Assembly (NCBI GenBank): GCA_964599885.1
Contig: CAZRHH010000012.1
Coordinates: 1 to 64,000 of the forward strand
Origin: CAZRHH01 sp964599885
Lineage (GTDB): Bacteria; Chloroflexota; Dehalococcoidia; DSTF01; JACRBR01
Direction: 5' to 3'
DNA length: 64,000 bases
Shown: one piece after another, positions 41,639 through 49,902 of the stretch
Layout: every line of letters begins with the position of its first letter
Numbering within the stretch: the stretch's first letter is position 1
Notes under the pieces: generated by a model
Databases searched by the model: none
Told to the model about the DNA's origin: nothing
Seen by the model: the letters and a program-made list of their open reading frames with translations, nothing else
Made by a program: the position numbers and the translations under genes

Positions 41639-41700
41639 CTGGTGATTAGTGATTGGTGATTCGGAGCGGCGTCAACCAGTAACCAATCCCCAATCACCAC
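41639..41700. repeat. Inverted pair of period-7 repeats (word GGTGATT)
   Basis: Left arm: GGTGATT, AGTGATT, GGTGATT (41641-41661). Right arm, reverse strand: GGTGATT, GGGGATT, GGTTACT. The arms can pair (GGTGATT 41641-41647 with AATCACC 41692-41698). It lies between the acyl-CoA dehydrogenase and the fucosidase (divergent genes). Confidence 0.75.
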
Positions 41701-41745
41701 GTTTCGATCCCACGCGAAGGCCCGGCCCACGATACCCTTCCCCAC

Positions 41746-43017
41746 ATGACAGACAACTGGTTCGACGCGGCGCGGTTCGGGATGTTCATGCACTGGGGCC
41801 ACTCGAGCCAGCAGGGCATCGAGCTATCGTGGCCGCTCGTCGGCGGCAATCCCGCCCTGCCGCGCTGCACCGACGTGCCCGTCGCCGACTACCACGCCAG
41901 CGCCGCGACGTTCGACCCGAAAGCGTGGGACGCGGGGGAGCTGGCGCGCGCAGCGAAGCGGCTCGGCATGCAGTACGCCATCATCACGACGAAGCATCAC
42001 GACGGCTACACGATGTACCACACGCAGCAGTCGTTGTATTCGGTCGAACACTCGCCGTACGGCGGCGACATCACGCGCGACTTCCTCGACGCGATGCGCG
42101 CCGAAGGGCTGCGCGCCGGCGTCTACTTCTCGCTCATCGACTGGTATCACCCCGACTACCCGACGTTCACCGACGCCGACAAGCCGTACACGATGGGCAA
42201 GTGGCGCCGCCCCGCGCCCGAAGCGTGGGAGCGTTACCGCGCGTTCATGTTCGCCCAGATCCGTGAACTGCTTACCAACTACGGCAAGATCGACGTCATC
42301 TGGTTCGATGGCGGCTGGGAGCGCTCGAAGACCGAGTGGGCGTCCGCGGAACTCGAAGCGATGATCCGCGAACTGCAGCCGGGCATCCTGATCAACGATC
42401 GCTTGACCGGCGTCGGCGACTTCGAGACCCCCGAGCAGTTCGTGCCCGCGGAGGCGCCCGGCAGGCGCTGGGAGACGTGCCTGACGATCAACGAGAGCTG
42501 GGGCTACAACACCGTCGACGACGACTTCAAGTCCGCGCGCCAACTGATCCACACGTTGTGTGAGGTAGCCGGCCGCGGCGGCAACCTGCTGTTGAACGTC
42601 GGACCGATGGGCGACGGCGCACTGCCGCCCGAGATCGCCGAGCGTCTCGCTGTAATCGAGACGTGGATGTCGCGCAACGCCGAAAGCATCATCGGCACGA
42701 CGCCGGGGCTCGAACCGTGGCAGGTCTACGGTGCTTCGACGCGACGCGGCGACACCGTCTACGTCCACCTGCTGTTGCGCCCATACGACACTGTCACCGT
42801 GCGCGGCATCCGCACGAAGCGCGTGCGTTCGGTGCGCGCGCTCTCCACCGGCGCCGAACTCGCCTTCACGACGCGCTGCTCGGTCATCGACACGCTGTTC
42901 AACCCGAACCCGACGGGAGAACTGACGATCGCCGTGCCCGCGGACGCAGTCGACCCGTACGCCACGGTACTGGCGATCGAACTCGCGCCTGAGGCGGCCG
43001 CCGAAATCGAGGGATAG
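41746..43017 (+). CDS. Alpha-L-fucosidase, GH29
   Basis: A 423-aa GH29 enzyme. FGMFMHWG at 11-18, KHHDGY (83-88) and the nucleophile motif VIWFDGGWE with Asp188 are classic. GRGGNLLLNVGPMGDG marks the end of the catalytic barrel, followed by a beta-sandwich domain (about 340-423). It has no signal peptide, so it would act in the cytoplasm unless secreted otherwise. It releases alpha-L-fucose from glycans by a retaining mechanism. The next gene, rmlA, has its own promoter. Confidence 0.93.
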   Translation: MTDNWFDAARFGMFMHWGHSSQQGIELSWPLVGGNPALPRCTDVPVADYHASAATFDPKAWDAGELARAAKRLGMQYAIITTKHHDGYTMYHTQQSLYSVEHSPYGGDITRDFLDAMRAEGLRAGVYFSLIDWYHPDYPTFTDADKPYTMGKWRRPAPEAWERYRAFMFAQIRELLTNYGKIDVIWFDGGWERSKTEWASAELEAMIRELQPGILINDRLTGVGDFETPEQFVPAEAPGRRWETCLTINESWGYNTVDDDFKSARQLIHTLCEVAGRGGNLLLNVGPMGDGALPPEIAERLAVIETWMSRNAESIIGTTPGLEPWQVYGASTRRGDTVYVHLLLRPYDTVTVRGIRTKRVRSVRALSTGAELAFTTRCSVIDTLFNPNPTGELTIAVPADAVDPYATVLAIELAPEAAAEIEG

Positions 43018-43044
43018 CCCGATCGCAGTGCCCTTCGGCCACGC

Positions 43045-43053
43045 TGATATACT
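43045..43053 (+). promoter_or_regulatory. Extended -10 promoter of rmlA (leaderless)
   Basis: TGATATACT (TG-A-TATACT), ending 7 nt before the ATG at 43061; the predicted start site is within 1 nt of the start codon. No Shine-Dalgarno sequence. Confidence 0.5.
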
Positions 43054-43060
43054 GCGCCCC

Positions 43061-44143
43061 ATGAGCGATCCACTCAAAGGCCTCGTCATCAGCGGCGGCA
43101 AGGCGCTGCGTCTGCGGCCGCTCACGTACACAGGCGCGAAGCAACTCGTGCCGATCGCGAACAAGCCCATTCTCTTCTACGCTATCGAGAATCTCGTCGA
43201 TGCCGGCATCACCGACATCACCATCGTCGTCTCCGTCGAGACGGGCGAGCAGGTGCGGCGCGAAACCGGCGACGGCTCCCGCTTCGGCGCCCGCATCGCC
43301 TACGTCGAGCAGCTCCATCCCGGCGGCATCGCGCAGGCGATCGGCCTGGCGCAGGAGGCGATGGGCGGTGCGCGCTTCGTAACGTTTCTCGGCGACAACT
43401 TCATCGACCGCGGCATCACGCAGTACGTGCAGGCGTTCGCGGCATCCGACGCCGAGGCCGGCATTCTGCTCAAGCACGTCGACGATCCGCGCTCGCTCGG
43501 CGTCGCCGCGTTCGAGGGCGAACGCCTCGTGCGCGTCGTCGAGAAGCCGGCCGACCCGCCGAGCGATCTCGCCGTCATCGGCATCTACATGTTCACGCCG
43601 CGCGTCTTCGAAGCGATCGCAGCGATCAAGCCGTCGGCGCGCGGCGAACTGGAGATCACCGACACGATCCAGTGGCTGCTCGACAACGGCTGCACCGTCC
43701 GCGCCGACGTGGCAGAAGGCGAGTGGATCGATACCGGCAAGCACGACGACCTGCTCGCCGCGAACCGGATCATCCTCGAGCGGTTGCCGCACGACATCTC
43801 CAGCGGCAGCGTCGACGACGCGTCAAAGCTGCACGGGCGGGTCGTGCTGCAGCCAGGGTGCGAGATCATCAACAGCATCATCAGCGGGCCGGCGATCATC
43901 GGCGAGCGCACGCGCATCGAAAACGCCTACGTCGGTCCGTTCACGTCGATCGGGCACGACTGCCGCATCAACGATAGCGAGATCGCCGGCAGCGTCGTCA
44001 TGGAGCAGACGGTCATCGAGCGTCTCGGCCATCGCATCGAACACAGCCTGATCGGCCGCAACGTGGACTTGCGCGGCGACGACAGCCGGCCGCAGGGCTA
44101 TCGCCTCGTGCTCGGCGACTACAGCAAGCTGCGCGTGCCCTAG
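43061..44143 (+). CDS. rmlA: Glucose-1-phosphate thymidylyltransferase, long form (RmlA-like)
   Basis: A 360-aa nucleotidyltransferase with the long-form layout: N-terminal NTP-transferase domain and a C-terminal left-handed beta-helix (hexapeptide-like repeats in about 245-330). The nucleotide-binding signature reads GGKALRLRPLTYTGAKQLVP, where GGKGTRLRPLT is usual, so the flexible Gly-Thr is Ala-Leu. FLGDNFIDRG and GEWIDTGKHDDLL fit the family. It makes dTDP-glucose from dTTP and glucose-1-phosphate. It is followed 13 bp later by rmlB, but rmlC and rmlD are not in the window. Confidence 0.88.
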   Translation: MSDPLKGLVISGGKALRLRPLTYTGAKQLVPIANKPILFYAIENLVDAGITDITIVVSVETGEQVRRETGDGSRFGARIAYVEQLHPGGIAQAIGLAQEAMGGARFVTFLGDNFIDRGITQYVQAFAASDAEAGILLKHVDDPRSLGVAAFEGERLVRVVEKPADPPSDLAVIGIYMFTPRVFEAIAAIKPSARGELEITDTIQWLLDNGCTVRADVAEGEWIDTGKHDDLLAANRIILERLPHDISSGSVDDASKLHGRVVLQPGCEIINSIISGPAIIGERTRIENAYVGPFTSIGHDCRINDSEIAGSVVMEQTVIERLGHRIEHSLIGRNVDLRGDDSRPQGYRLVLGDYSKLRVP

Positions 44144-44156
44144 TGAGACAACCATA

Positions 44157-45188
44157 GTGAAGCGCGTCTTCGTTACCGGTGGCGCCGGGTTCATCGGGAG
44201 CAACTTCATTCGCCACTTGATGCGCGAACGCAGCGACGTCCACGTCGTCAACTTCGACGCGCTGACGTACGCCGGCAATCCGGAGAATCTGCGCGACGTG
44301 GCCGGCGACCCGCGCTACAGCTTCGTCCGCGGCAGCGTCGCCGATGCCGCGGCGACGCTCAAAGCGATGCGCGGCTGCGACGCTGTCGTCAACTTCGCCG
44401 CCGAATCGCACGTCGACCGCTCGATCGCCGACGCGGCGGACTTCGTCGAGACGAACGTACGCGGCGCCTACAACGTGCTCGTCGCGGCGCGCGATCTGGG
44501 CGTCGAGCGCGTACTGCACATCGCGACGGACGAAGTCTACGGCCCGGCGACGCGCGACAATCCGCGGTTCGAGCGGGACGCGTTCTTGCCGCGCAGCCCC
44601 TACGCCGTCAGCAAGGCCGCCGGCGACATGATGTGCTATGCGTTCGCCGAGACATACGGCCTCGGCGTGGTGGTCGCGCGGCCGGCGAACAACGTCGGCC
44701 CATACCAGTACCCCGAGAAGGCGGTGCCGCTCTTCATCACGAACGCGCTCGATGATGAGCCGCTGCCGGTGTACGGCGAGGGCCTGCAGGAGCGCGACCG
44801 GCTGTACGTCGAAGACTGCGTGCGCGCGCTGCTGATGCTGCTCGAACACGGCGAGTCGGGAGAGGCGTACAACATCCAGGCCGGCAACCACCGCCCGAAC
44901 GTCGACGTCGCACGCGCGGTGCTCGACATGCTCGACAAGCCGTACAGCCTGATCCACTACGTCGAAGATCGCGCCGGTCACGACCAGTGCTACTGGATGG
45001 ATGCGTCGAAGATCCGCGCGCTCGGCTGGCAACCCGAGCACGACTTCGACAGCGCGATGCAGCGCACGGTCGAGTGGTACGCGCAGAACCGCCCCTGGTG
45101 GGAGAAGATCAAGTCCGGCGACTTCCGCCGCTACTACGAACGCCAGTACGCCGACCGGCTTGCTGCGTCCCGTCCGTACACGCCGTAG
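44157..45188 (+). CDS. rmlB: dTDP-glucose 4,6-dehydratase (RmlB-like)
   Basis: A 343-aa extended-SDR enzyme from GTG 44157. Rossmann motif TGGAGFIGSNF (8-18), the TDEVYG active-site motif, and YAVSK with the catalytic Tyr and Lys. The C-terminal EDRAGHDQCYWMDASKI and RTVEWYAQNRPWW are characteristic of RmlB. It converts dTDP-glucose to dTDP-4-keto-6-deoxyglucose, the precursor of rhamnose, fucose-type and amino sugars. It works directly after RmlA, with which it is co-transcribed. Confidence 0.92.
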   Translation: MKRVFVTGGAGFIGSNFIRHLMRERSDVHVVNFDALTYAGNPENLRDVAGDPRYSFVRGSVADAAATLKAMRGCDAVVNFAAESHVDRSIADAADFVETNVRGAYNVLVAARDLGVERVLHIATDEVYGPATRDNPRFERDAFLPRSPYAVSKAAGDMMCYAFAETYGLGVVVARPANNVGPYQYPEKAVPLFITNALDDEPLPVYGEGLQERDRLYVEDCVRALLMLLEHGESGEAYNIQAGNHRPNVDVARAVLDMLDKPYSLIHYVEDRAGHDQCYWMDASKIRALGWQPEHDFDSAMQRTVEWYAQNRPWWEKIKSGDFRRYYERQYADRLAASRPYTP

Positions 45189-45193
45189 TCGAG

Positions 45194-46279
45194 CTACCGC
45201 GAAGCGCCGCGATAGCCGCGCGCGGCGATTGGCCACACATCGACGACGCTGTCGCCATCGACGGCGTACATCTCGTCGTGGAGATTGATCGTCGGGTCGA
45301 TGTGCGACGGCCACAGCTCGATGCGGTCGCCGACGGCGAGCGCGCTCTCCGGCGGCAGCGCGATCGTCGCGTGCTCGTCGCTGAGAAACAGCACCGATGC
45401 GCCGGGCACGTCCTTCACGTCAGGATTGCCGTGATCGATCGAGCAGGCCTTGTGGCCGTTGTCGGAAGCGCACAGATCCGGACGGCCGCGGCTGAGCACC
45501 GTTCCCAGCACGCTGAACGCTTTTTCGAACGGGATGTCGAGCTTTGCATAGGCGGTGTCCATCAGCACGTACGAGCCGGCCTGGACCTCGGTGATGCCTT
45601 CCATCGCGCCTGTGATGTCGTAGGTGCCGGTCCCGCCGCCGCTGACGATCTCGCAGCGCATGCCGGCTTCGCGGATCGCGCGCGCGGTCTGCAGCAGGCG
45701 GTCCATCGCCTTCGTCGTGCGCGCCTCGCGCTCGTCGCGCGGCTCGATGCTGACGACGTGACCCTCGTATCCCATGACGCCCGCGAGCCGCACGCCCTCC
45801 GCCGCTTCGGCGAGCCGCGCCAACTCGACAGCCGGCTCACCCGGCGCGATGCCACAGCGCGGCAACCCGACATTCACATCAACAAGCACGCCGATCTCAA
45901 CGCCGGCCGCCCGCGCCGCTGCCGCGAGATCGTCGAGCCCAAAGCGCGAATCGACGGCAACTTTCAGATCGCAGCGACGCGCCAGCTCCGCAGCACGGGC
46001 GGCCTTGCCCGGGCCGACGATCTCGTTCGCGATCAGCACGTCGTCCGTCAGGCTGTCATCAACGACGATCTCCGCCTCGCCGATCGTGGCGCACGTCAGT
46101 CCGGTGCACTGCCCCGCGGCGAGCTGCCGGCGCGCGATCGCCGGCGTCTTGTGCGCCTTGAAGTGCGGCCGCAGCTTGCACGACCGTGCCGCGAAGTACT
46201 CCGCCATTACGCGAACATTCCGCTCCATCGCGGGCAGATCGACAACGAGCGCCGGCGTCGGAATCTCATGAATCTTCAT
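45194..46279 (-). CDS. D-threonine aldolase-like PLP enzyme (DSD1/alanine-racemase N-terminal fold)
   Basis: A 361-aa fold-type III PLP protein. The PLP lysine is Lys41 in RPHFKAHKTP. Phosphate-binding and barrel strands include VLVDVNVGLPRCGI and VSGGGTGTYD. The C-terminal metal-site motif reads WPSHIDPTINLHD: His-x-Asp as in D-threonine aldolases, instead of the His-x-Cys of eukaryotic-type D-serine dehydratases. It therefore probably cleaves D-threo/allo beta-hydroxy amino acids to glycine and an aldehyde, in a metal-dependent way. It converges with rmlB (5 bp apart). Confidence 0.82.
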   Translation of the reverse strand: MKIHEIPTPALVVDLPAMERNVRVMAEYFAARSCKLRPHFKAHKTPAIARRQLAAGQCTGLTCATIGEAEIVVDDSLTDDVLIANEIVGPGKAARAAELARRCDLKVAVDSRFGLDDLAAAARAAGVEIGVLVDVNVGLPRCGIAPGEPAVELARLAEAAEGVRLAGVMGYEGHVVSIEPRDEREARTTKAMDRLLQTARAIREAGMRCEIVSGGGTGTYDITGAMEGITEVQAGSYVLMDTAYAKLDIPFEKAFSVLGTVLSRGRPDLCASDNGHKACSIDHGNPDVKDVPGASVLFLSDEHATIALPPESALAVGDRIELWPSHIDPTINLHDEMYAVDGDSVVDVWPIAARGYRGASR

Positions 46280-46335
46280 GCCCGCAGCCTACGCGTTAGC
46301 CCCTGCACGTTCCAGCGACTCGATCCCGCATCGCT

Positions 46336-46389
46336 TTTCCCGTTTCTCGCGTCCCGCTTCCCAATCCTCTATATCTGTGACATCTGTGG
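46336..46389. repeat. Period-7 and period-9 intergenic word repeats before plsY
   Basis: 7-nt words TTTCCCG, TTTCTCG, CGTCCCG, CTTCCCA (46336-46363), then two 9-nt words TATCTGTGA and CATCTGTGG (46372-46389). The 7-nt words resemble the minus-strand words at 7583-7618. Confidence 0.5.
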
Positions 46390-46411
46390 ATAGCACAGCA
46401 GGGAGCACCGT

Positions 46412-47095
46412 ATGTGGTGGGCGATTCCGCTCGCGGCGATCATCGGCTATGCGATCGGCTCGATACCGGTCGGGCTGATCGTCGGGCGCGTCACGCGCGG
46501 CATCGACGTGCGCGACTACGGCAGCGGCGTCACCGGCGCGACGAACGTCATCCGCACGTCGGGACTGAAGGCCGGCATCGTCACCATCATCGGCGACATC
46601 GCGAAGGGCATCGCGCCGGTCTACGTCGGCCTCGATCTGGCACGGCTCGCAGACATCGACGTGAAGGACGACCGTGCGTGGGTCGCCGCTGTCGCCGCGT
46701 TCGCCGCAGTCGGCGGGCACATCTGGCCGGTGTTCGCCGGCTTCCGCGGCGGCAAGGCCGTCGCCACCGGATTCGGCGCAGCGCTGGCGATGAACCCACT
46801 CGCGTCGGTCGCGCTGATCCCCGTCGCGGCGCTCGTCGTCGGCGCGACGCGCATCATGTCACTGATGTCGATCACGATGGCGCCCGCGCTGGCGCTGCTC
46901 TTCATCGTGCTGGCGATCATCGACGTCAGCCCGCCGGCGTACGCGTTCTACGCCACCGGCGCCGCCGCGCTGATCCTCTACAAGCACCGCCCCAACATCG
47001 AACGCCTGCTCGCCGGGACGGAGCCCAAAATCGGCCGCGGCGGCGAAAAGCGAGGGCCGGAGGGCGAAGAAGGTGCGCCGTCGCGTAGCAGATGA
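46412..47095 (+). CDS. plsY: Glycerol-3-phosphate acyltransferase PlsY
   Basis: A 227-aa polytopic enzyme. PlsY motif 1 AIGSIPVGLIVGR plus DVRDYGSGVTGATNVIR (GSGN is usual, here GSGV) and motif 2 GHIWPVFAGFRGGKAVATGFG are visible; five helices. It transfers the acyl group from acyl-phosphate to glycerol-3-phosphate, the first step of phospholipid synthesis. The C-terminus has a ~20-residue charged tail. Its stop abuts that of the convergent lipoprotein gene (47095/47096). Confidence 0.92.
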   Translation: MWWAIPLAAIIGYAIGSIPVGLIVGRVTRGIDVRDYGSGVTGATNVIRTSGLKAGIVTIIGDIAKGIAPVYVGLDLARLADIDVKDDRAWVAAVAAFAAVGGHIWPVFAGFRGGKAVATGFGAALAMNPLASVALIPVAALVVGATRIMSLMSITMAPALALLFIVLAIIDVSPPAYAFYATGAAALILYKHRPNIERLLAGTEPKIGRGGEKRGPEGEEGAPSRSR

Positions 47096-47770
47096 TCAGC
47101 CCGCACCACCTGGGCCCTGCTCCACGGCCGCGCGGAGCCGCGCCGCTGCCGTGTCGAGCAGTTCCCGCGTCAGGGTCGCGGCATCGAGTCTCGAAATGTT
47201 GACGGCCAGGATCAGCGTGATGAATTGTTCAACTCGGATCACTCCGGCACTCAAGCGCAAAGCCTCGACGCCGGCTGTTGAACTTCGCGCACTCAGGAAA
47301 AACCTGTCAGGGGTCGACTGAACGGACCCGGCGTCGACCGTCCACTTGGATTCGACCCCTCCGGCGGGCGCACTATCCGTCCACTCGGTGCAATCGAAGG
47401 CTCGCGTCAGGTCGGCGAAGGCAACTGCAGCTTCGTCAACACTCATCGACCGCGTAACAAATTGCGCGATCGATCCCGTTCCTGTGGATGTGTCAGTCGT
47501 CGCTCTCGCAACGCCGCTGACCGCCCTCAATGACTCCGGCAAAGAAACGGGGTTCCCACAGACGGCACCCATTTCCGGCAGATCCATTATCTCGGTCGTC
47601 CAGCCCTCCGGAAAAACTGAGGCGGGCAACAGGAGTTCGCTCGAAAGCCGCTCGATCGCGGCGACGTTGTCATCGTCGGCGCCGTCGTCGCCGTCAGGCG
47701 AATCCGAGCACGCGCCAAAAGCCAACACGAACATCAACAGCGCCGCAGCAACGAACGCCAAGCGTCTCAA
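47096..47770 (-). CDS. Putative lipoprotein, unknown function
   Basis: A 224-aa protein. The signal peptide LRRLAFVAAALLMFVLAF ends in a good lipobox (FGAC-SDS), so the Cys should be lipidated and the protein surface-attached. The mature part begins with an Asp/Gly spacer (SPDGDDGADDDN), then SSELLLPASVFPEGW, a stretch seen in actinobacterial and Chloroflexi lipoproteins that monitor or bind ligands. No domain is certain. The TTG at 47770 gives the sensible signal peptide; an upstream TTG (47818) would add 16 residues. Last gene of the mre-mrd-side minus-strand run. Confidence 0.65.
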   Translation of the reverse strand: MRRLAFVAAALLMFVLAFGACSDSPDGDDGADDDNVAAIERLSSELLLPASVFPEGWTTEIMDLPEMGAVCGNPVSLPESLRAVSGVARATTDTSTGTGSIAQFVTRSMSVDEAAVAFADLTRAFDCTEWTDSAPAGGVESKWTVDAGSVQSTPDRFFLSARSSTAGVEALRLSAGVIRVEQFITLILAVNISRLDAATLTRELLDTAAARLRAAVEQGPGGAG

Positions 47771-47800
47771 ACCGTCATCCGCTCCTCTCTGCGCGTGCGA

Positions 47801-47821
47801 CCAACGTCCAACGTCCAACCT
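47801..47821. repeat. Period-7 intergenic repeat (CCAACGT)
   Basis: Three tandem words CCAACGT, CCAACGT, CCAACCT between the lipoprotein and the second flippase-like gene. Confidence 0.6.
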
Positions 47822-47831
47822 CCGCTGACCG

Positions 47832-48812
47832 TCACCGCGTTGCCGCCGCCGGCTCCGGCACGGCGTTCCGCGCCGCCACCCGCTCGATCACTTCGATGAT
47901 CAGCAGGCCGGTGCCGTTCGAGACGATCAGCAGCAGGCCGAGCACGAAGCCGGCCGACGCACCCTGCGCCGCCGTTGCGCCGGCGCGATCGATCAGCGCC
48001 GAGTAGCTCGACTCGCGCACGCCGAGACCGCCGAGCGTGATCGGCAGCAGCAACGCCAGCGCGACGAGCCACGTCGCGAACGCCCAGTACCACCACGACA
48101 CGTCGATGCCGAGGGCGCGTCCGGCGAGCGCAATCGTCGAGATGTAGAGCGCCTGGATGGCGAACGAGAACACCGTCATCTGGTAGACGACGATCATCTC
48201 GCGGCGATGCGCGACGAGATTGCGCAGGAAGTGATCGTCGCGCAGCACCGGGAACGGCACGCGCGGCACGATGAACGCCAGCACCAGCGCCGCCGCCGCG
48301 CCGCCCGCCAGCGCGAACATGCCGATGTACAACTCACCGTAGTAGAACGCCGCACCGAGCGCGCCGATGCACGTCATCGCCGCGTAGCCTGTCGCACGCT
48401 CGTACAGCACGCTCATCGTCACGTCGGCGGCGCGCGCGTTCGCCTCACGCTGGATGCGGTAGACGCGATAGACGTCGCCGCCCACCGCCGTCGGCAGCAC
48501 GTTGCTCAGAAGATTGCCGATGCAGTACGCCCGCGCCAGCCGCAGGAACGGCGCCTGCACGTCGCGCGCGCGCAACAGCAGCATCCACTTCACAGCCACC
48601 ATCGCCTGCACCACGAACATCAGCCCGGCGGCGCCGGCGAGCATCATCGGGTCGGCGTCACGCGCCGTATCGCGCAGATCGCCGGGCGAGAGTTTGAAGA
48701 TCAGGCCGCCGATGATCGCCAGCGTCACGGCGACGCGGATCAGCGCGAAGGCGCGGCTCTGGAGGAAGCCTCCAGTCGCGTCAGGTGCGGCGGCGTTTGC
48801 GTCGATGACCAA
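47832..48812 (-). CDS. Flippase-like membrane protein (LPG synthase TM / UPF0104 family), second copy
   Basis: A 326-aa polytopic protein of the same family as the gene at 7624. The hallmark here is RAYCIGNLLSNVLPTAVGGDVYRVYR, preceded by MLLLRARDVQAPFLRLA, and near the end LPITLGGLGVRESSY. About eight helices. It overlaps the 3' end of rodA by 32 bp, so it is co-expressed with the elongasome genes. This suggests a role with a lipid-linked envelope precursor, but no specific substrate can be claimed. The start is TTG at 48812. Confidence 0.8.
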   Translation of the reverse strand: MVIDANAAAPDATGGFLQSRAFALIRVAVTLAIIGGLIFKLSPGDLRDTARDADPMMLAGAAGLMFVVQAMVAVKWMLLLRARDVQAPFLRLARAYCIGNLLSNVLPTAVGGDVYRVYRIQREANARAADVTMSVLYERATGYAAMTCIGALGAAFYYGELYIGMFALAGGAAAALVLAFIVPRVPFPVLRDDHFLRNLVAHRREMIVVYQMTVFSFAIQALYISTIALAGRALGIDVSWWYWAFATWLVALALLLPITLGGLGVRESSYSALIDRAGATAAQGASAGFVLGLLLIVSNGTGLLIIEVIERVAARNAVPEPAAATR

Positions 48813-49902
48813 GAATGCTCTGCAATACTCCCAGCGACGCCAGCACCGTCACGAGCGAGCTGCCGCCCTGGCTCACGAGCGGCAGCGGCACGCCCGTCAC
48901 CGGTACGAGACGAATGTTCACGCCGATGTTAACAAACACCTGGAACAGGATGAACGTCATCACGCCGACCGCGATCAGCCGGCCGAACGTGTCGTCAGCG
49001 TGCCCGGCGACGCGCAAGCAACGGAACAGCACGATGATGAACAGCCCGAACAGCACCATCGCACCCGCGAATCCCAGCTCCTCGGCGCCGACGCTGAACA
49101 CGTAGTCCGTCGTCTGGGTCCGCAGGTAGTCGAGCTGCGTCTGCGTGCCGTGTGTCAGCCCCTGACCCCACATCCGGCCGGCGCCGATGCTGATCTCCGC
49201 CTGCAGGATGTTGAAGCCCGTGCCGGTCGGGTCTTTGTTCGGATCGAGCCAGATGTCGATGCGCTCGCGCTGGTATCCGTGCGCGAGCTGCCACAGCGCG
49301 AGCGGTGCGAGCGCCGCCACGCCGACGATCAGCGCGGCCACGTGGAGCGGCTTCGCGCCGGCGATGACCACCATGCCGAACCACAGCACGAGAAACACCA
49401 GCGACGAACCGAGATCCGGTTCGATCAGCACGAGGAATGCCGGCACCGCGGCGATGAACATCGACGTCACGAAGACGCGGATGGTTTGCACCTTCTCCTC
49501 GTTGTCGGAGAAGTACTTCGCCAGCATGATCACCGTACACACTTTCGCGATCTCCGAAGGCTGCACCTGTGTGCCGCCGATCGTGATCCAGCGCCGCGCG
49601 CCGTACTCGCTCGACCCGGCGACCAGTACGTACACCAGACCCGCCAGCGCCAGCAGATAGATCGTGATGCTCAGCGGACCGAGCACGCGGTAGTCGACGC
49701 GCGAGAGCGCCACCATGGCGACGAGCCCCATTGCGGCGAAGACGACCTGCCGTGTCACCGGGTGGCCGAGCGCCTGTCCGGGTGCGCCGTAGTTCGTCAG
49801 GCTGCCGCTGTAGATGAGCAACGCGCCGTACGCCGTCAGACCCATCGCGGCCAGCAGCATGATGTAGTCGAACTCGCGCGTCGGGCCGTTGCGCATGTTC
49901 AT
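48781..49902 (-). CDS. rodA: Rod-shape SEDS peptidoglycan glycosyltransferase RodA
   Basis: A 373-aa SEDS protein with about ten helices. Landmarks: ARRWITIGGTQVQPSEIAKV, a large extracytoplasmic loop with IDIWLDPNKDPTGTGFNILQAEISIGAGRMWGQGL (family WLDPxxD...Q...I..GG..G.G; split here), then DYVFSVGAEELGFAG and GVPLPLVSQGGSS. It polymerises lipid II for side-wall growth, with PBP2 as partner. The ATG at 49902 overlaps the mrdA stop by 4 bp, the classic mrdA-rodA coupling. Confidence 0.94.
   Translation of the reverse strand: MNMRNGPTREFDYIMLLAAMGLTAYGALLIYSGSLTNYGAPGQALGHPVTRQVVFAAMGLVAMVALSRVDYRVLGPLSITIYLLALAGLVYVLVAGSSEYGARRWITIGGTQVQPSEIAKVCTVIMLAKYFSDNEEKVQTIRVFVTSMFIAAVPAFLVLIEPDLGSSLVFLVLWFGMVVIAGAKPLHVAALIVGVAALAPLALWQLAHGYQRERIDIWLDPNKDPTGTGFNILQAEISIGAGRMWGQGLTHGTQTQLDYLRTQTTDYVFSVGAEELGFAGAMVLFGLFIIVLFRCLRVAGHADDTFGRLIAVGVMTFILFQVFVNIGVNIRLVPVTGVPLPLVSQGGSSLVTVLASLGVLQSILGHRRKRRRT

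Noticed and set aside
46336..46389. Possible CRISPR-like array
   Set aside because: The repeats are 7- and 9-nt words without spacers; no cas genes in the window.
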